DNA of 64,000 nucleotides from Candidatus Poribacteria bacterium. GTDB taxonomy: Bacteria > Poribacteria > WGA-4E > WGA-3G. Positions 24,905 through 33,253 of this stretch are shown in pieces. The position numbers and the translations under genes are program-made. The DNA is taken from NCBI GenBank assembly GCA_022394775.1, contig JAGFCB010000044.1, positions 1-64,000 on the forward strand. Direction: 5' to 3'. Every line of letters begins with the position of its first letter. Positions within the stretch are counted from its first letter, which is position 1. The notes beneath the pieces are model-generated. The model had not been told where the DNA came from, did not search any database, and was given only the letters and a program-made list of their open reading frames with translations.

Positions 24905-25220
24905 AACATTCTCCTCAACATGAGATTTATATGATAGCCCTATGTGAGCCTGTTGACGTTTCTCAGGCTTTAAGCTGTCGCCAGAATTATTGCAAGTAAA
25001 CGATAGTATCTATTAATCGGTTTCAATTTTGCTTATTAAATTTACCAATTTACGATAAAGTGGTAATAATTCACATGAACACGCCAAAGAGGTAGCAAGA
25101 ATCATGCCAATACAGAAACGCCAAAATGGAGAGATACGTTGGGAAAGTGTGTGGTATCTGACACAATTGGATAGAAATTCAGAGCGGAGTGTATCAAAAT
25201 AGAAACACGTTGATGTGATT
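24905..25220. other. Gene-free stretch
   Basis: No coding or structured feature is evident in these ~316 bases downstream of the nucleotidyltransferase gene. A frame open across 25013-25393 is mostly antisense-frame overlap of that gene and has no protein-like composition. Confidence 0.4.
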
Positions 25221-26006
25221 TTACTGGATGTTTGCTGTTTTAGTGTTCCGGGGACACAGACCAATCGTTGTAAGAATACTCGGTGGTACAAGATGCTCGA
25301 TCGCTTCGCCGCGTGCCAACAACTCACGGGCTTGTGTTGAAGACATATAGGCATACGCATCCGGCAACGGAATACTTGAAACATAGGAAGCATACTGTCG
25401 AATTTCTGGTTGTGCTATGAAAGACTCTATTGTTTTAATATCCGCCTCTGCCCGATTTGCGACTATGAAGCGGGCAGCGATAAACAGTGCCTTCAATTCC
25501 GTGTGGAAATCTGTATAATATTTTGCGTCAAAGATCCTGACAAGGGTATCATATCCGACAATAAAGTGGAATTCAGTCGTCGATGGGAATATAGACTTTA
25601 AGGCGGTGACTTTATCAATATATCTACCGTGGCTTGATACACCGACAGAGAAGCGTACTCGGTTCTCTGCATATTTTTTAACCGTCAAAAGCCTCGCAGC
25701 AAGTGGTAGGCCGTAGACCGATTTATCTACGTTCGCCTTTGCGAGGAGCAAAAGCAGTTCATCCAACTGATATTTAGCGACCGTATCCTCTACCATCCGA
25801 GTATGTGCGAGTGTCAATGGATTGAATGACCCCGAAAAAATGCCGAGTTTTTTACCGGATTTAAGTATAGGTGATGTAGCGCGATGGACAAGTTCTATCT
25901 GTGGCGGTGCTGCTGGGTCCAACTGGTTAAAGAGTTCAGTGTACCGTTCATAGTCTGGATGGTTCTCGCATTTTTGTGCTAACAGATCTAATAGTGAGTT
26001 TGCCAT
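25221..26006 (-). CDS. Nicotinate-nucleotide adenylyltransferase-like nucleotidyltransferase
   Basis: 261 residues. After ~50 extra N-terminal residues comes the nucleotidyltransferase signature 'LGIFSGSFNPLTLAHTRMVE' (equivalent of GxFxPxHxGH, with TLAH). Near the C-terminus 'MSSTQARELLARGE' and 'LVPPSI' match the ISSTxIR ATP-binding motif. Adenylyl transfer to nicotinate or nicotinamide mononucleotide (NAD synthesis) is the nearest known role; the replacement of the first His by Thr and the N-terminal extension make the substrate uncertain. 52 bp downstream of mazG on the same strand. Confidence 0.8.
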   Translation of the reverse strand: MANSLLDLLAQKCENHPDYERYTELFNQLDPAAPPQIELVHRATSPILKSGKKLGIFSGSFNPLTLAHTRMVEDTVAKYQLDELLLLLAKANVDKSVYGLPLAARLLTVKKYAENRVRFSVGVSSHGRYIDKVTALKSIFPSTTEFHFIVGYDTLVRIFDAKYYTDFHTELKALFIAARFIVANRAEADIKTIESFIAQPEIRQYASYVSSIPLPDAYAYMSSTQARELLARGEAIEHLVPPSILTTIGLCPRNTKTANIQ

Positions 26007-26058
26007 TACAGTACACCTGTGTTTATGTTTTGGTCAAAGGGGTTGCGTGAAAATAGGA

Positions 26059-26850
26059 TTAATCCGTGTTGGTTTCCGCTTTCTTCGCTTCTTCCCAAAT
26101 CGCGTCTAAACTTTCTAAGTTTTGATCCTCAAAATTTGTGCCGCGACGTTCTAATTCCGCTTCCATCCACTTAAAACGCTTCGTAAATTTTCGGTTTGCC
26201 TGTCGCAACGTCTCTTCGGCTTGGTGTTCCATAAAACGACACAGATTAACGATAGCAAATAATAGATCACCGAGTTCCATTTCAGTCGCCTCTGGTTCAT
26301 CTGCGTTGATACTAACCTTAACCTCCTCAAGTTCCTCTTCGACCTTGGCAACGACATCTTTGAGTTCATCCCAATCGAAGCCGACACGTGCCGCGCGGTT
26401 CTGTATCTTCTGTGCACGGAGCAGTGTCGGGAGCGCGCTCGGAATCCCGTCAAGTACGGATTTTCGATCCTCATAGCCTGCTTCTTGGCGTTTGATCGCC
26501 TCCCAATTTTTCAAAACTTCATCCGAATTCTCAACATCCACATCACCAAAGACATGCGGATGGCGGCGGATCAACTTCTCTGTTAATGTCTCAATTACGC
26601 CGTAAATGTCAAAATTCTTATGTTCGGCTGCAATTTGTGCCTGGAGCATAATATTCAAAAGCAGATCTCCAAGTTCTTCTTTCAGTTTCTTTGGGTCCCC
26701 TACATCAATCGCTTCCAGGGTCTCGTAGGTTTCCTCAATGAGTGTAGATTTCAGCGTTTCATGCGTCTGCTCGCGATCCCATGGACAACCATTTTCGCTC
26801 CTTAATGTAGCTATGACATCAACAAGTTCTTCAAACGGATTTTTTGGCAT
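26059..26850 (-). CDS. mazG: Nucleoside triphosphate pyrophosphohydrolase MazG
   Basis: 263 residues with two MazG domains in tandem, as in E. coli MazG. First: 'LRSENGCPWDREQTHETLKS' and 'EETYETLEAI…KKLKEELGDLLLNIML' with the ExxE…ExxD metal motif. Second domain from ~residue 160: 'KVEEELEEVK…EMELGDLLFAIVNLCR'. It hydrolyses NTPs to NMP and pyrophosphate for nucleotide-pool cleaning. ATG 26850 is preferred (AAGGAGAA upstream). Twelve bases downstream of the hydrolase gene stop. Confidence 0.95.
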   Translation of the reverse strand: MPKNPFEELVDVIATLRSENGCPWDREQTHETLKSTLIEETYETLEAIDVGDPKKLKEELGDLLLNIMLQAQIAAEHKNFDIYGVIETLTEKLIRRHPHVFGDVDVENSDEVLKNWEAIKRQEAGYEDRKSVLDGIPSALPTLLRAQKIQNRAARVGFDWDELKDVVAKVEEELEEVKVSINADEPEATEMELGDLLFAIVNLCRFMEHQAEETLRQANRKFTKRFKWMEAELERRGTNFEDQNLESLDAIWEEAKKAETNTD

Positions 26851-26861
26851 ACATTTCTCCT

Positions 26862-28139
26862 TCACTTCGTCCCTGTTTTGCTTTTTAAGTTTTTTACGTG
26901 TTTCTGTACTTCGGGGTAGCGTTGCGCTTCTGGAAAATAGGTTAGGTAGAGTTCATAGAGTTGCAACGCACGGGCATAGTTTTTCTGTGTTTCTGCCTCA
27001 CGCGCACGTTGCTCTAATGCATCTGCCTTCGCGTTCAACAATTCGTTAAGCAGTTGTGTCGCACGTCCCGCGAAAATGCTATTGCTATACGTATCCCGGA
27101 AGGTCTTTAATGCCTTCGTTACTTCAGCGTACGGTTTCTCATCGAACGCCTCTTTTAACTGCTCAAGTTTTGTTTCGGCTTGCGTAGCAAGACGCGTTGC
27201 TGATTTTTTTGCTGTGCGGCACAACTCTGTGTTGGGTAAAATCTCCGCAATTTGGGTGTAAAGTGTGAACGCTTCCCCGAGTTTGTCAACCTTCTCAGCG
27301 GTTTGTGCCTTTTCAAATCCGGATGCGACCTGTTTCATGGGGCCATAAGTCGTGAGCCACTCCCGCATTTTGGTTTTTGTTGACCATTGTGGAGAAAGAC
27401 TGTGTGTCTCATTTTCCCAACCCTCGAAAGTCACATCTGCTCCCCATTCCGTGTAAAGTTGCGCCGCGCGTTTCGCTCGAGAATAATGTGGATCATCCAA
27501 TTCCCCTGCACCATAGAAGACTGGATGCCCACGAATCAGTTCCGCTGGCGGTGGCTCCATATCCACATTGCGTCTACCTGCACCCAGAATCAGAAAACCC
27601 GCTAACTGTTCCAGCAACTGTTCACCTAAAACAGTGGTCGAATAGCCGCCTTGGCTATAACCTCCCATGAAGATATAATCCGTCGCAATATTCAGACGCG
27701 CTGACACAAGTGCCATCACTTCATTAAAGAGTGCCTTTTCAGGTGCCGTTTTGTCAGGGCTGAGTCCCTTGTAATAGCCGTCAGTTGCGTAATTCATACC
27801 GACAACAATAAACCCTTCTCCTTTTGTGATATGCCTGAACATCCCCGTTGTGGCTGTTCCACGGTACCCATGATAATAAAAAAGGACAGGAAATGGACGT
27901 TTGTTGGTGTAATCAATCGGAACGTAAAGCAGAAAAGTTTTCCCTGTCTTTGGGGCTGTGATGCGCACTTCTTTTCCAGGAGACACAGTAGGTATCTCAG
28001 CGGCGAAGGCACTATGGATCAAAAGCAGCAGGAGTGCGTTACAATATACAACCCTCGGGATGCGGAATGAATTGTTGAAACGTAGACTTCTGATAGCAAG
28101 TTTCGGCTTGCAAGCTGCGCCGAAAGGGTGGATTTTCAT
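26862..28139 (-). CDS. Exported alpha/beta hydrolase (esterase/PHB-depolymerase-like) with TPR-like C-terminus
   Basis: 425 residues. Start ATG 28139 overlaps the upstream stop by four bases (ATGA). A long basic N-terminus leads to a hydrophobic signal core (YCNALLLLLIHSAFA) cut before EIPTVSPG. The hydrolase domain has 'PFPVLFYYHGYRG' and the nucleophile elbow 'FMGGYSQGGYS' (GxSxG), with a likely Asp in 'FYGAGELDDPHYS' and His in 'ENETHSLSP'. From ~residue 270 the C-terminus is helical with TPR-like repeats ('AFTLYTQIAEILPNTELC', 'ALQLYELYLTYFPEAQ'). Secreted esterase of unknown substrate. Confidence 0.8.
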   Translation of the reverse strand: MKIHPFGAACKPKLAIRSLRFNNSFRIPRVVYCNALLLLLIHSAFAAEIPTVSPGKEVRITAPKTGKTFLLYVPIDYTNKRPFPVLFYYHGYRGTATTGMFRHITKGEGFIVVGMNYATDGYYKGLSPDKTAPEKALFNEVMALVSARLNIATDYIFMGGYSQGGYSTTVLGEQLLEQLAGFLILGAGRRNVDMEPPPAELIRGHPVFYGAGELDDPHYSRAKRAAQLYTEWGADVTFEGWENETHSLSPQWSTKTKMREWLTTYGPMKQVASGFEKAQTAEKVDKLGEAFTLYTQIAEILPNTELCRTAKKSATRLATQAETKLEQLKEAFDEKPYAEVTKALKTFRDTYSNSIFAGRATQLLNELLNAKADALEQRAREAETQKNYARALQLYELYLTYFPEAQRYPEVQKHVKNLKSKTGTK

Positions 28140-28837
28140 GCGTCCGTTCCATTCTCTTGAAGTGCCTCTAATTGAAGAATCAGCTGACCGAGTTGCAGCC
28201 GCAATAACAACGTATAGATTTGCATCAGGAGCGTGACCTGCGCTTCCGTTGGCAGATCGCTGGCATAAATCACAGCGAGTAATTTGTCTGCACGATCGCG
28301 GACTTCCTTGACTTTCTCCCAATCCTCTTCTTCTATCTCTGGGGTACTTTCCTTGATAAACTGCCATAAGCGATCCTGAATTTCGAGCATATAATTCTTT
28401 GCCATTGCAGTGCGCGCCTTTTTAGCAGAATCTACCCAAATCGTATTCGCCTTCCAATTCAGCATAAAGGCGATACTGTTGATAATCACATCGCGAAGCG
28501 TATCCTCGCCGGAGATCAATTCTTCTAAGTTGGTTATGCCCTCAGCTTCTGCTGAGAAGGTGCGAACGCGCCTAAAATCTTTCAGGTTTGTGAGCACCAA
28601 CTCATTATCCGCGATGAGCCGCCAAAAATCCGCACTCGTTGAAAGCAAAACCTCTACGCGATTGCAAACAGAGTCAGGCATTTGCGCGCGAACGCAGTAG
28701 TAATGGAGACTATGGAGCCGACTCCGAAAAAGTTGTAAGTTCTCAGTCGTCTGCATCTCTGACGAACCTGCAATATTCGGGAGGAGTTCTTCCCGAATCT
28801 GATTCAAAAGTATAGGGACAGTGCGTTCAATATTCAT
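28136..28837 (-). CDS. Unknown soluble helical protein
   Basis: 233 residues, no signal or membrane segment, almost all helical by eye ('TVPILLNQIREELLPNI', 'FRSRLHSLHYYCVRAQ', 'YTLLLRLQLGQLILQLEALQ'). I do not recognise a family. ATG 28837 starts just 5 bases from the stop of the upstream protease-TPR gene, and its stop overlaps the start of the hydrolase gene, so it is embedded in a translationally linked set. A role as an accessory or regulatory subunit is conceivable but unproven. Confidence 0.65.
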   Translation of the reverse strand: MNIERTVPILLNQIREELLPNIAGSSEMQTTENLQLFRSRLHSLHYYCVRAQMPDSVCNRVEVLLSTSADFWRLIADNELVLTNLKDFRRVRTFSAEAEGITNLEELISGEDTLRDVIINSIAFMLNWKANTIWVDSAKKARTAMAKNYMLEIQDRLWQFIKESTPEIEEEDWEKVKEVRDRADKLLAVIYASDLPTEAQVTLLMQIYTLLLRLQLGQLILQLEALQENGTDA

Positions 28838-28841
28838 GTCT

Positions 28842-31352
28842 TTAGTTTGGTTGTTTCTCAGATTCTGCTTCCAGTTGCTTCGCCTTTTCAAAAGCATCTA
28901 TCGCCGCTCTCGCTTTACCAAGCGCAGCGTTTGCGAGTCCAAGACCTGTATGGTGCAAAGCATCGTCGACTAACTTAATAGCTGCCTTAAAGTCTTCAAT
29001 TGCCGACTGATACAATTTCCGTGCTTCCTTTGAATGTCCCTGCTTCGCTTTCGCGTAACCGAGTAGGTAGCGCACCGTCCCTCGAAAATGATAAGAAAAG
29101 TTAAAATTTGATTTCTGTTCAAGGGCCTTATTAAAATCCTGAAGTGCTGCGTTATAGTCTTCAATCGCCTCGTTGGGATCGCGAATCGCCCCGCGTAGGA
29201 GCTTTGTCACGCCTCTATTTGTATAGTAATAGGCTAAATCATTCTTGGTGGCTAACTTAATGGCTTCATCATAGTCTTGGATGGCTTCTTTATATAGATT
29301 CTGCGCGCCTTCTAAATCCGCTAAATCCGCTTTGAGTCTTCCAAGTTTTTCTTTTATATTCGCTAAACGGTTGTATGCACTGACTCGAAAGTTTTTAGCA
29401 CGCTCAAGGTTTTTGCTTAACGCAAGACTTTTGTCAAAGTGTTCAATTGCTTCTTCATAATCGCCGCTTTTGTAGGCTGCATTGCCCCAATGATTGTAGG
29501 CGATGATAGAATCTACTTTAGCCTCTATATTCTTCTGAAAAGTTTCCTTTGCCTCCGCTCTGGCTCTGTAAGCCTCAGCGTAAATTGTTGGATTCTTTAA
29601 TTTGATAGCTTGATCAAACGCACTAATTGCTTCTTGATATTCCCCGAGGCGCTGCTGCGTTATACCTAATTTGTAGTAAGCTTCCGGGTAATTTAGATTT
29701 CGTTTGATGGCAGCCTTAAAATCAGCAACTGCTGCTTGATAATCACCGTCGTCACTACGCAAGAGTCGCACATCGCCGCGTGCATAATAGGCTTTCGCAT
29801 AATCTGAATTTAGGCTGATAGCTTCGGTATAGTCGTTAATCGCCCCTGAATAGTCACTGCTTTTCTGCTTTGTATCGCCCCGCGCATAATAGGTCTTGTC
29901 ATCCGGATTTAACGCAATAGATTTACCAAATTTTCTAATTGCCTTTTGATAGTTATCGCTGTTAGCGTCGGCTCTACCCCAGCAGTAGTAAGCTTTAGCA
30001 AAGTTTAGATTAGCATTTTCATATTGATCTAAGTTTTTCTGCATCTCACCAAGCTTGAGGTAGGCCTGTCCTAATTGAATATAATCTGAATTTAGACTGA
30101 TGGCTTCAGTATAGTCGTCAATCGCACCTGCATGGTCAGGATTCGGTTTTTTTGCTTGCGCGATACCCCGATTAAGATAGGCATAAGCATGTTTCGGATT
30201 TCGTTTGATGGCTTCGGTATAGTCATCAAACGCGCCATCGTAGTCGTCCTTATCCAATTTCACGTTGCCTCGGTTGTTATAGGCACGAGCATCCTTCGGG
30301 TTTCGTTTGATGGCTTCAGTATAGTCGTCAATCGCACCCGCATAATCTGGATTACGCTTTCTTTCTTTTGCAATGCCCCGATGACGGTAAGCTTCGGCAT
30401 AATCTGGGTTTAATTCAAGGGTTTTAGTAAAGTCTTGAATTGCGCCCGCGTGGTTATCGTTTTTTAGATTGGCGATACCCTTAAGGAAGTAGACGGTAAA
30501 ATTATCTGGGATCAATCCGATCGCGTCATTCCAGTCTTTAATCGCCTCCTGATACCGTTTGAGGGCGTTTTTTGCCTGCCCTCGGGTCGTATAGGCATCA
30601 GCATACCGGTATAATGGAATGGCTTTATTAATACTTTCTATTGCCAGATCATAATCGCGGCTTTCTAATTTATTATGTCCCCACATTGTGTAGACAGAAG
30701 CAAGTATAGGATCTTTCTTTTGCCAATCCGAGAGATTTTCCTCATCTGAATTAAGCAACGACTTCAGTACTATTGAAGGGCTGGCGAAACTAAAATTCTC
30801 GGCTGTGGAAACGGCGACCCCAATAACTTGTCCGTTGCTGTTTAGGACGGGACCGCCACTGTTCCCATTAGAAACAACGGAAGCTCCGCGATTTTCTGGA
30901 AAACCTTCGGGGACCAACCGAAGTTGTTGGTCGCTGTTTCGGATGCCGTGCACTTTGCCCTTTGTGACATCGTAAGTTCCGCCAGGGTAACCTGCGACGA
31001 AAATCGGTTCGTTTATTTTCGCTTCGCTAATTTCAAGGAGGGTGCCTTTACCTTCCACCTTTAGAACAACCAAGTCACGGTCAAAATCATATCCAGTGAC
31101 CTTTTCAATATTGTAAACTTTTGTTTTCCCGACAGCGAAAACCATCCTTGCACCAGCAACAACATGGATATTGGTTGCAATTTTATCACGTTCTATGAAA
31201 AAGCCGCTACCGTTGCTGATACCGCTGTCTGACTCTCCCGTAACTATCAGGACGGTAGCATCTTTAGCGCGCTGCTCGGGAGTCTGCGTACAGGCAGATA
31301 ACAATATCCCTAAAATCAATAAGCCAAACAAAAATTTTCTGTTATTTGTCAT
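28842..31352 (-). CDS. Trypsin-like protease (S1C/DegP-like) lipoprotein with long TPR array
   Basis: 836 residues. ATG 31352 gives a lipoprotein signal peptide (FLFGLLILGILLSAC, lipobox LSAC). Residues ~35-210 are a trypsin-like serine protease: His in 'KIATNIHVVAGARM', Asp in 'GYDFDRDLVVLKV', Ser in 'VVSNGNSGGPVLN'. The remainder is more than a dozen tetratricopeptide units (for example 'AIDDYTEAIKRNPKDARAYN', 'AIQDFTKTLELNPDYAEAYR'). No PDZ domain, unlike DegP. Likely an anchored periplasmic or surface protease whose TPR array recruits substrates or partners. First gene of the minus-strand block ending with the nucleotidyltransferase. Confidence 0.9.
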   Translation of the reverse strand: MTNNRKFLFGLLILGILLSACTQTPEQRAKDATVLIVTGESDSGISNGSGFFIERDKIATNIHVVAGARMVFAVGKTKVYNIEKVTGYDFDRDLVVLKVEGKGTLLEISEAKINEPIFVAGYPGGTYDVTKGKVHGIRNSDQQLRLVPEGFPENRGASVVSNGNSGGPVLNSNGQVIGVAVSTAENFSFASPSIVLKSLLNSDEENLSDWQKKDPILASVYTMWGHNKLESRDYDLAIESINKAIPLYRYADAYTTRGQAKNALKRYQEAIKDWNDAIGLIPDNFTVYFLKGIANLKNDNHAGAIQDFTKTLELNPDYAEAYRHRGIAKERKRNPDYAGAIDDYTEAIKRNPKDARAYNNRGNVKLDKDDYDGAFDDYTEAIKRNPKHAYAYLNRGIAQAKKPNPDHAGAIDDYTEAISLNSDYIQLGQAYLKLGEMQKNLDQYENANLNFAKAYYCWGRADANSDNYQKAIRKFGKSIALNPDDKTYYARGDTKQKSSDYSGAINDYTEAISLNSDYAKAYYARGDVRLLRSDDGDYQAAVADFKAAIKRNLNYPEAYYKLGITQQRLGEYQEAISAFDQAIKLKNPTIYAEAYRARAEAKETFQKNIEAKVDSIIAYNHWGNAAYKSGDYEEAIEHFDKSLALSKNLERAKNFRVSAYNRLANIKEKLGRLKADLADLEGAQNLYKEAIQDYDEAIKLATKNDLAYYYTNRGVTKLLRGAIRDPNEAIEDYNAALQDFNKALEQKSNFNFSYHFRGTVRYLLGYAKAKQGHSKEARKLYQSAIEDFKAAIKLVDDALHHTGLGLANAALGKARAAIDAFEKAKQLEAESEKQPN

Positions 31353-31473
31353 AAGCCTAATGTTTCCTACATTTCTGACCAAATGAGAAAAATTACCCGC
31401 ACCTACGGAAACATTGCAAATGTCTAATTTCCCGTTATTTTATAGAATAGCAGGTTTCTTGTAAAAAGTCAAC

Positions 31474-31503
31474 TTGACAATTTTGGGAAAACCGTGTTAA
31501 AAT
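31474..31503 (+). promoter_or_regulatory. Sigma-70-type promoter for the redoxin-fold gene
   Basis: TTGACA (31474-31479) and TAAAAT (31498-31503), 18-base spacing, lie 38 bases upstream of ATG 31542. They read away from the divergent protease-TPR gene. Confidence 0.65.
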
Positions 31504-31541
31504 GTGGATAGGAAACACAAGGAGTGGAGGTGAGGACTGTC

Positions 31542-32090
31542 ATGAAGTTGTCCATTGTTGCTATTATCAGTGTAGCCTTCTTCGGGATGCTCGTGAGTTT
31601 TGCCGACGAAAAGACTGAACCCACACCGCCAAAAGTAGGTGACACAGCCCCGGATTGGACGCTCCAAGACCCTGAAGAGAAAGAACATAACTTGAAAAAC
31701 CTGCGCGGTAAAGTCGTCTTCCTGATTCTGGGCAACCGAAAAATTCGGAAAGAAGACGATAAGTGGGCAGAAGCGTTCCAGAAGGATTACCGAGAGAATA
31801 TACAAGTTACCGCTTACATCATCGCCGATATGCGGAGCGTTCCGGGATTCATACCGAAAGGGTTTATCAGAGGGCAACTGAAGAAAAATCCGCCGCCTGT
31901 AAAATTTTTAATGGACTGGAAAGGCGAGGTGCATAAGCGGTATCAGACGGAAAAAGGGAAACCGACGCTCTACCTAATCTCACAGAAAGGGACGATTGTA
32001 TTCCACCGAAAAGCGAATTTCAAACCGGAAGCCTACACTGAAATTAAAAAGGAAATCGACAAACTTTTAGCAGGATCTGATGAACGGTGA
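31542..32090 (+). CDS. Exported redoxin-fold (AhpC/TSA-like) protein lacking cysteine
   Basis: 182 residues. Signal peptide MKLSIVAIISVAFFGMLVSFA then a thioredoxin-like layout: 'PKVGDTAPDWTLQDPEEKEH', 'NLKNLRGKVVFLILGNRKIR', and a late 'KPTLYLISQKGTIVFHRK' with the cis-Pro-type strand. Where peroxiredoxins and TlpA-like proteins have a catalytic Cys or CxxC (after the VVFLIL strand) this has NRKIRKED; the whole protein has no cysteine at all. It therefore cannot do thiol redox chemistry and may be a structural or binding derivative. ATG 31542 is supported by the signal peptide; GGAGGTGAGG upstream. Confidence 0.8.
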   Translation: MKLSIVAIISVAFFGMLVSFADEKTEPTPPKVGDTAPDWTLQDPEEKEHNLKNLRGKVVFLILGNRKIRKEDDKWAEAFQKDYRENIQVTAYIIADMRSVPGFIPKGFIRGQLKKNPPPVKFLMDWKGEVHKRYQTEKGKPTLYLISQKGTIVFHRKANFKPEAYTEIKKEIDKLLAGSDER

Positions 32091-32162
32091 CCTTTTGTGG
32101 ATTTACACTGTGGAACCATAGCGTAATCCGTAACGGTATACAATCCGTCAGGATGGAAAAAT

Positions 32163-33236
32163 ATGTTTACAAAAACGAAGGTGGAAAATTATTTGTCCAA
32201 GGTCTTTCCTCCTGTTCTCGGTTTGTCCCTTAGTGTAGCAGGTATATTCGCTATGCGCGCTTCAACGCGTACACATTACCTATTATTTCCCATTGGGGTA
32301 ATCCTATCTTTTTTGGGTGTCATGGTGGTGGTATACGGATACATCAGAATAGTAGACGGGAAGGAGGCAAGTAGAATGTTCGTTGGAAAAACCCTTGAAG
32401 ACTATTTATCCAGTCCAATCTTTCCACTTGTTACGGGACTGCTCCTTGGCGGATTCGGGCTGTTCGCGATGTGGGTAACAGCAGACGATACGCTGTTCCA
32501 CATTTTAGCGTTATTTCTAACTGTCTGCGGTTTCTCCGCCGCTGCTTATGGATTGATGGGAACATTAGAGGACAAACAGCCTAAAAGACTTACTAAAAGT
32601 GAACGACAAGAAGTACTTGCACTTTCTCAGAGCCTGAAGGTACGTTATCCCACCTACACATTGAAGGTTCACAAATTGAAAGAGAAGCACGAAATGCTTC
32701 ACGAGAAGTTCCCTGAGGTTCGGGCGTATGCTGAGGAATTCAACCACCAACGCAAGACGTTCCAGTCCGGGTTAACTGAATTGGAGACGCAACTTCACGA
32801 TACCTTGAAAAAGCACGCGCCTGTTATAGATAACGAAAGTGTAGACGGTGTCGCAAAGAAAATCATCTGGTCGGATAAGCAGCTTGAATTGACACAGTTA
32901 GGGACTGCCTTAAAAACGTTAGCCGAGTCAGAAAGTCCGATTGTGCCAGAGGATTACAGGAGTGTGTTGCGTCGAATTCATAAAGATTTTAAAAGGCTCG
33001 ATGATGGTATACCACTTTATCATGAATTACTAACAAGTTGTACCAGAGAGACCGATACGTTTGACGTTATCCAAACCTTGAAAGAGAAAGTTGAAGAAAT
33101 TGACGCACTGATAGCGGAACATGAAGCCGAATTGCAAAGACTGGAGACGAGTACCCTAACGCAATACGAGATGTCGAAAATGGCACTGTCAATGTTTCAA
33201 GAACGTTTTGACGAATTTAAAAAGGAGTGCGAATAA
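32163..33236 (+). CDS. Membrane protein with N-terminal helices and long coiled coil, unknown function
   Basis: 357 residues. Four hydrophobic helices in two similar pairs ('FPPVLGLSLSVAGIFAM' / 'LLFPIGVILSFLGVMVVVYG' and 'FPLVTGLLLGGFGLFAMW' / 'ILALFLTVCGFSAAAYGLM'), each preceded by a related amphipathic stretch (VENYLSKVFPP and LEDYLSSPIFP), indicating an internal duplication. After ~residue 140 come long charged helices ('LKVHKLKEKHEMLHEKFPE', 'IQTLKEKVEEIDALIAEHEA') that should form a cytoplasmic coiled coil. I recognise no family. The next gene starts 17 bases downstream. Confidence 0.7.
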   Translation: MFTKTKVENYLSKVFPPVLGLSLSVAGIFAMRASTRTHYLLFPIGVILSFLGVMVVVYGYIRIVDGKEASRMFVGKTLEDYLSSPIFPLVTGLLLGGFGLFAMWVTADDTLFHILALFLTVCGFSAAAYGLMGTLEDKQPKRLTKSERQEVLALSQSLKVRYPTYTLKVHKLKEKHEMLHEKFPEVRAYAEEFNHQRKTFQSGLTELETQLHDTLKKHAPVIDNESVDGVAKKIIWSDKQLELTQLGTALKTLAESESPIVPEDYRSVLRRIHKDFKRLDDGIPLYHELLTSCTRETDTFDVIQTLKEKVEEIDALIAEHEAELQRLETSTLTQYEMSKMALSMFQERFDEFKKECE

Positions 33237-33253
33237 CCGTGAAGGGAACAGAT

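Noticed and set aside
25013-25393. Candidate 126-residue gene on the minus strand
   Set aside because: Half of it overlaps the nucleotidyltransferase gene in another frame; no ribosome site and a Cys-rich composition unlike a real protein.
31497-31877. Antisense open frames over the redoxin-fold gene
   Set aside because: Shadows of the plus-strand gene, which has a signal peptide, promoter and family pattern.
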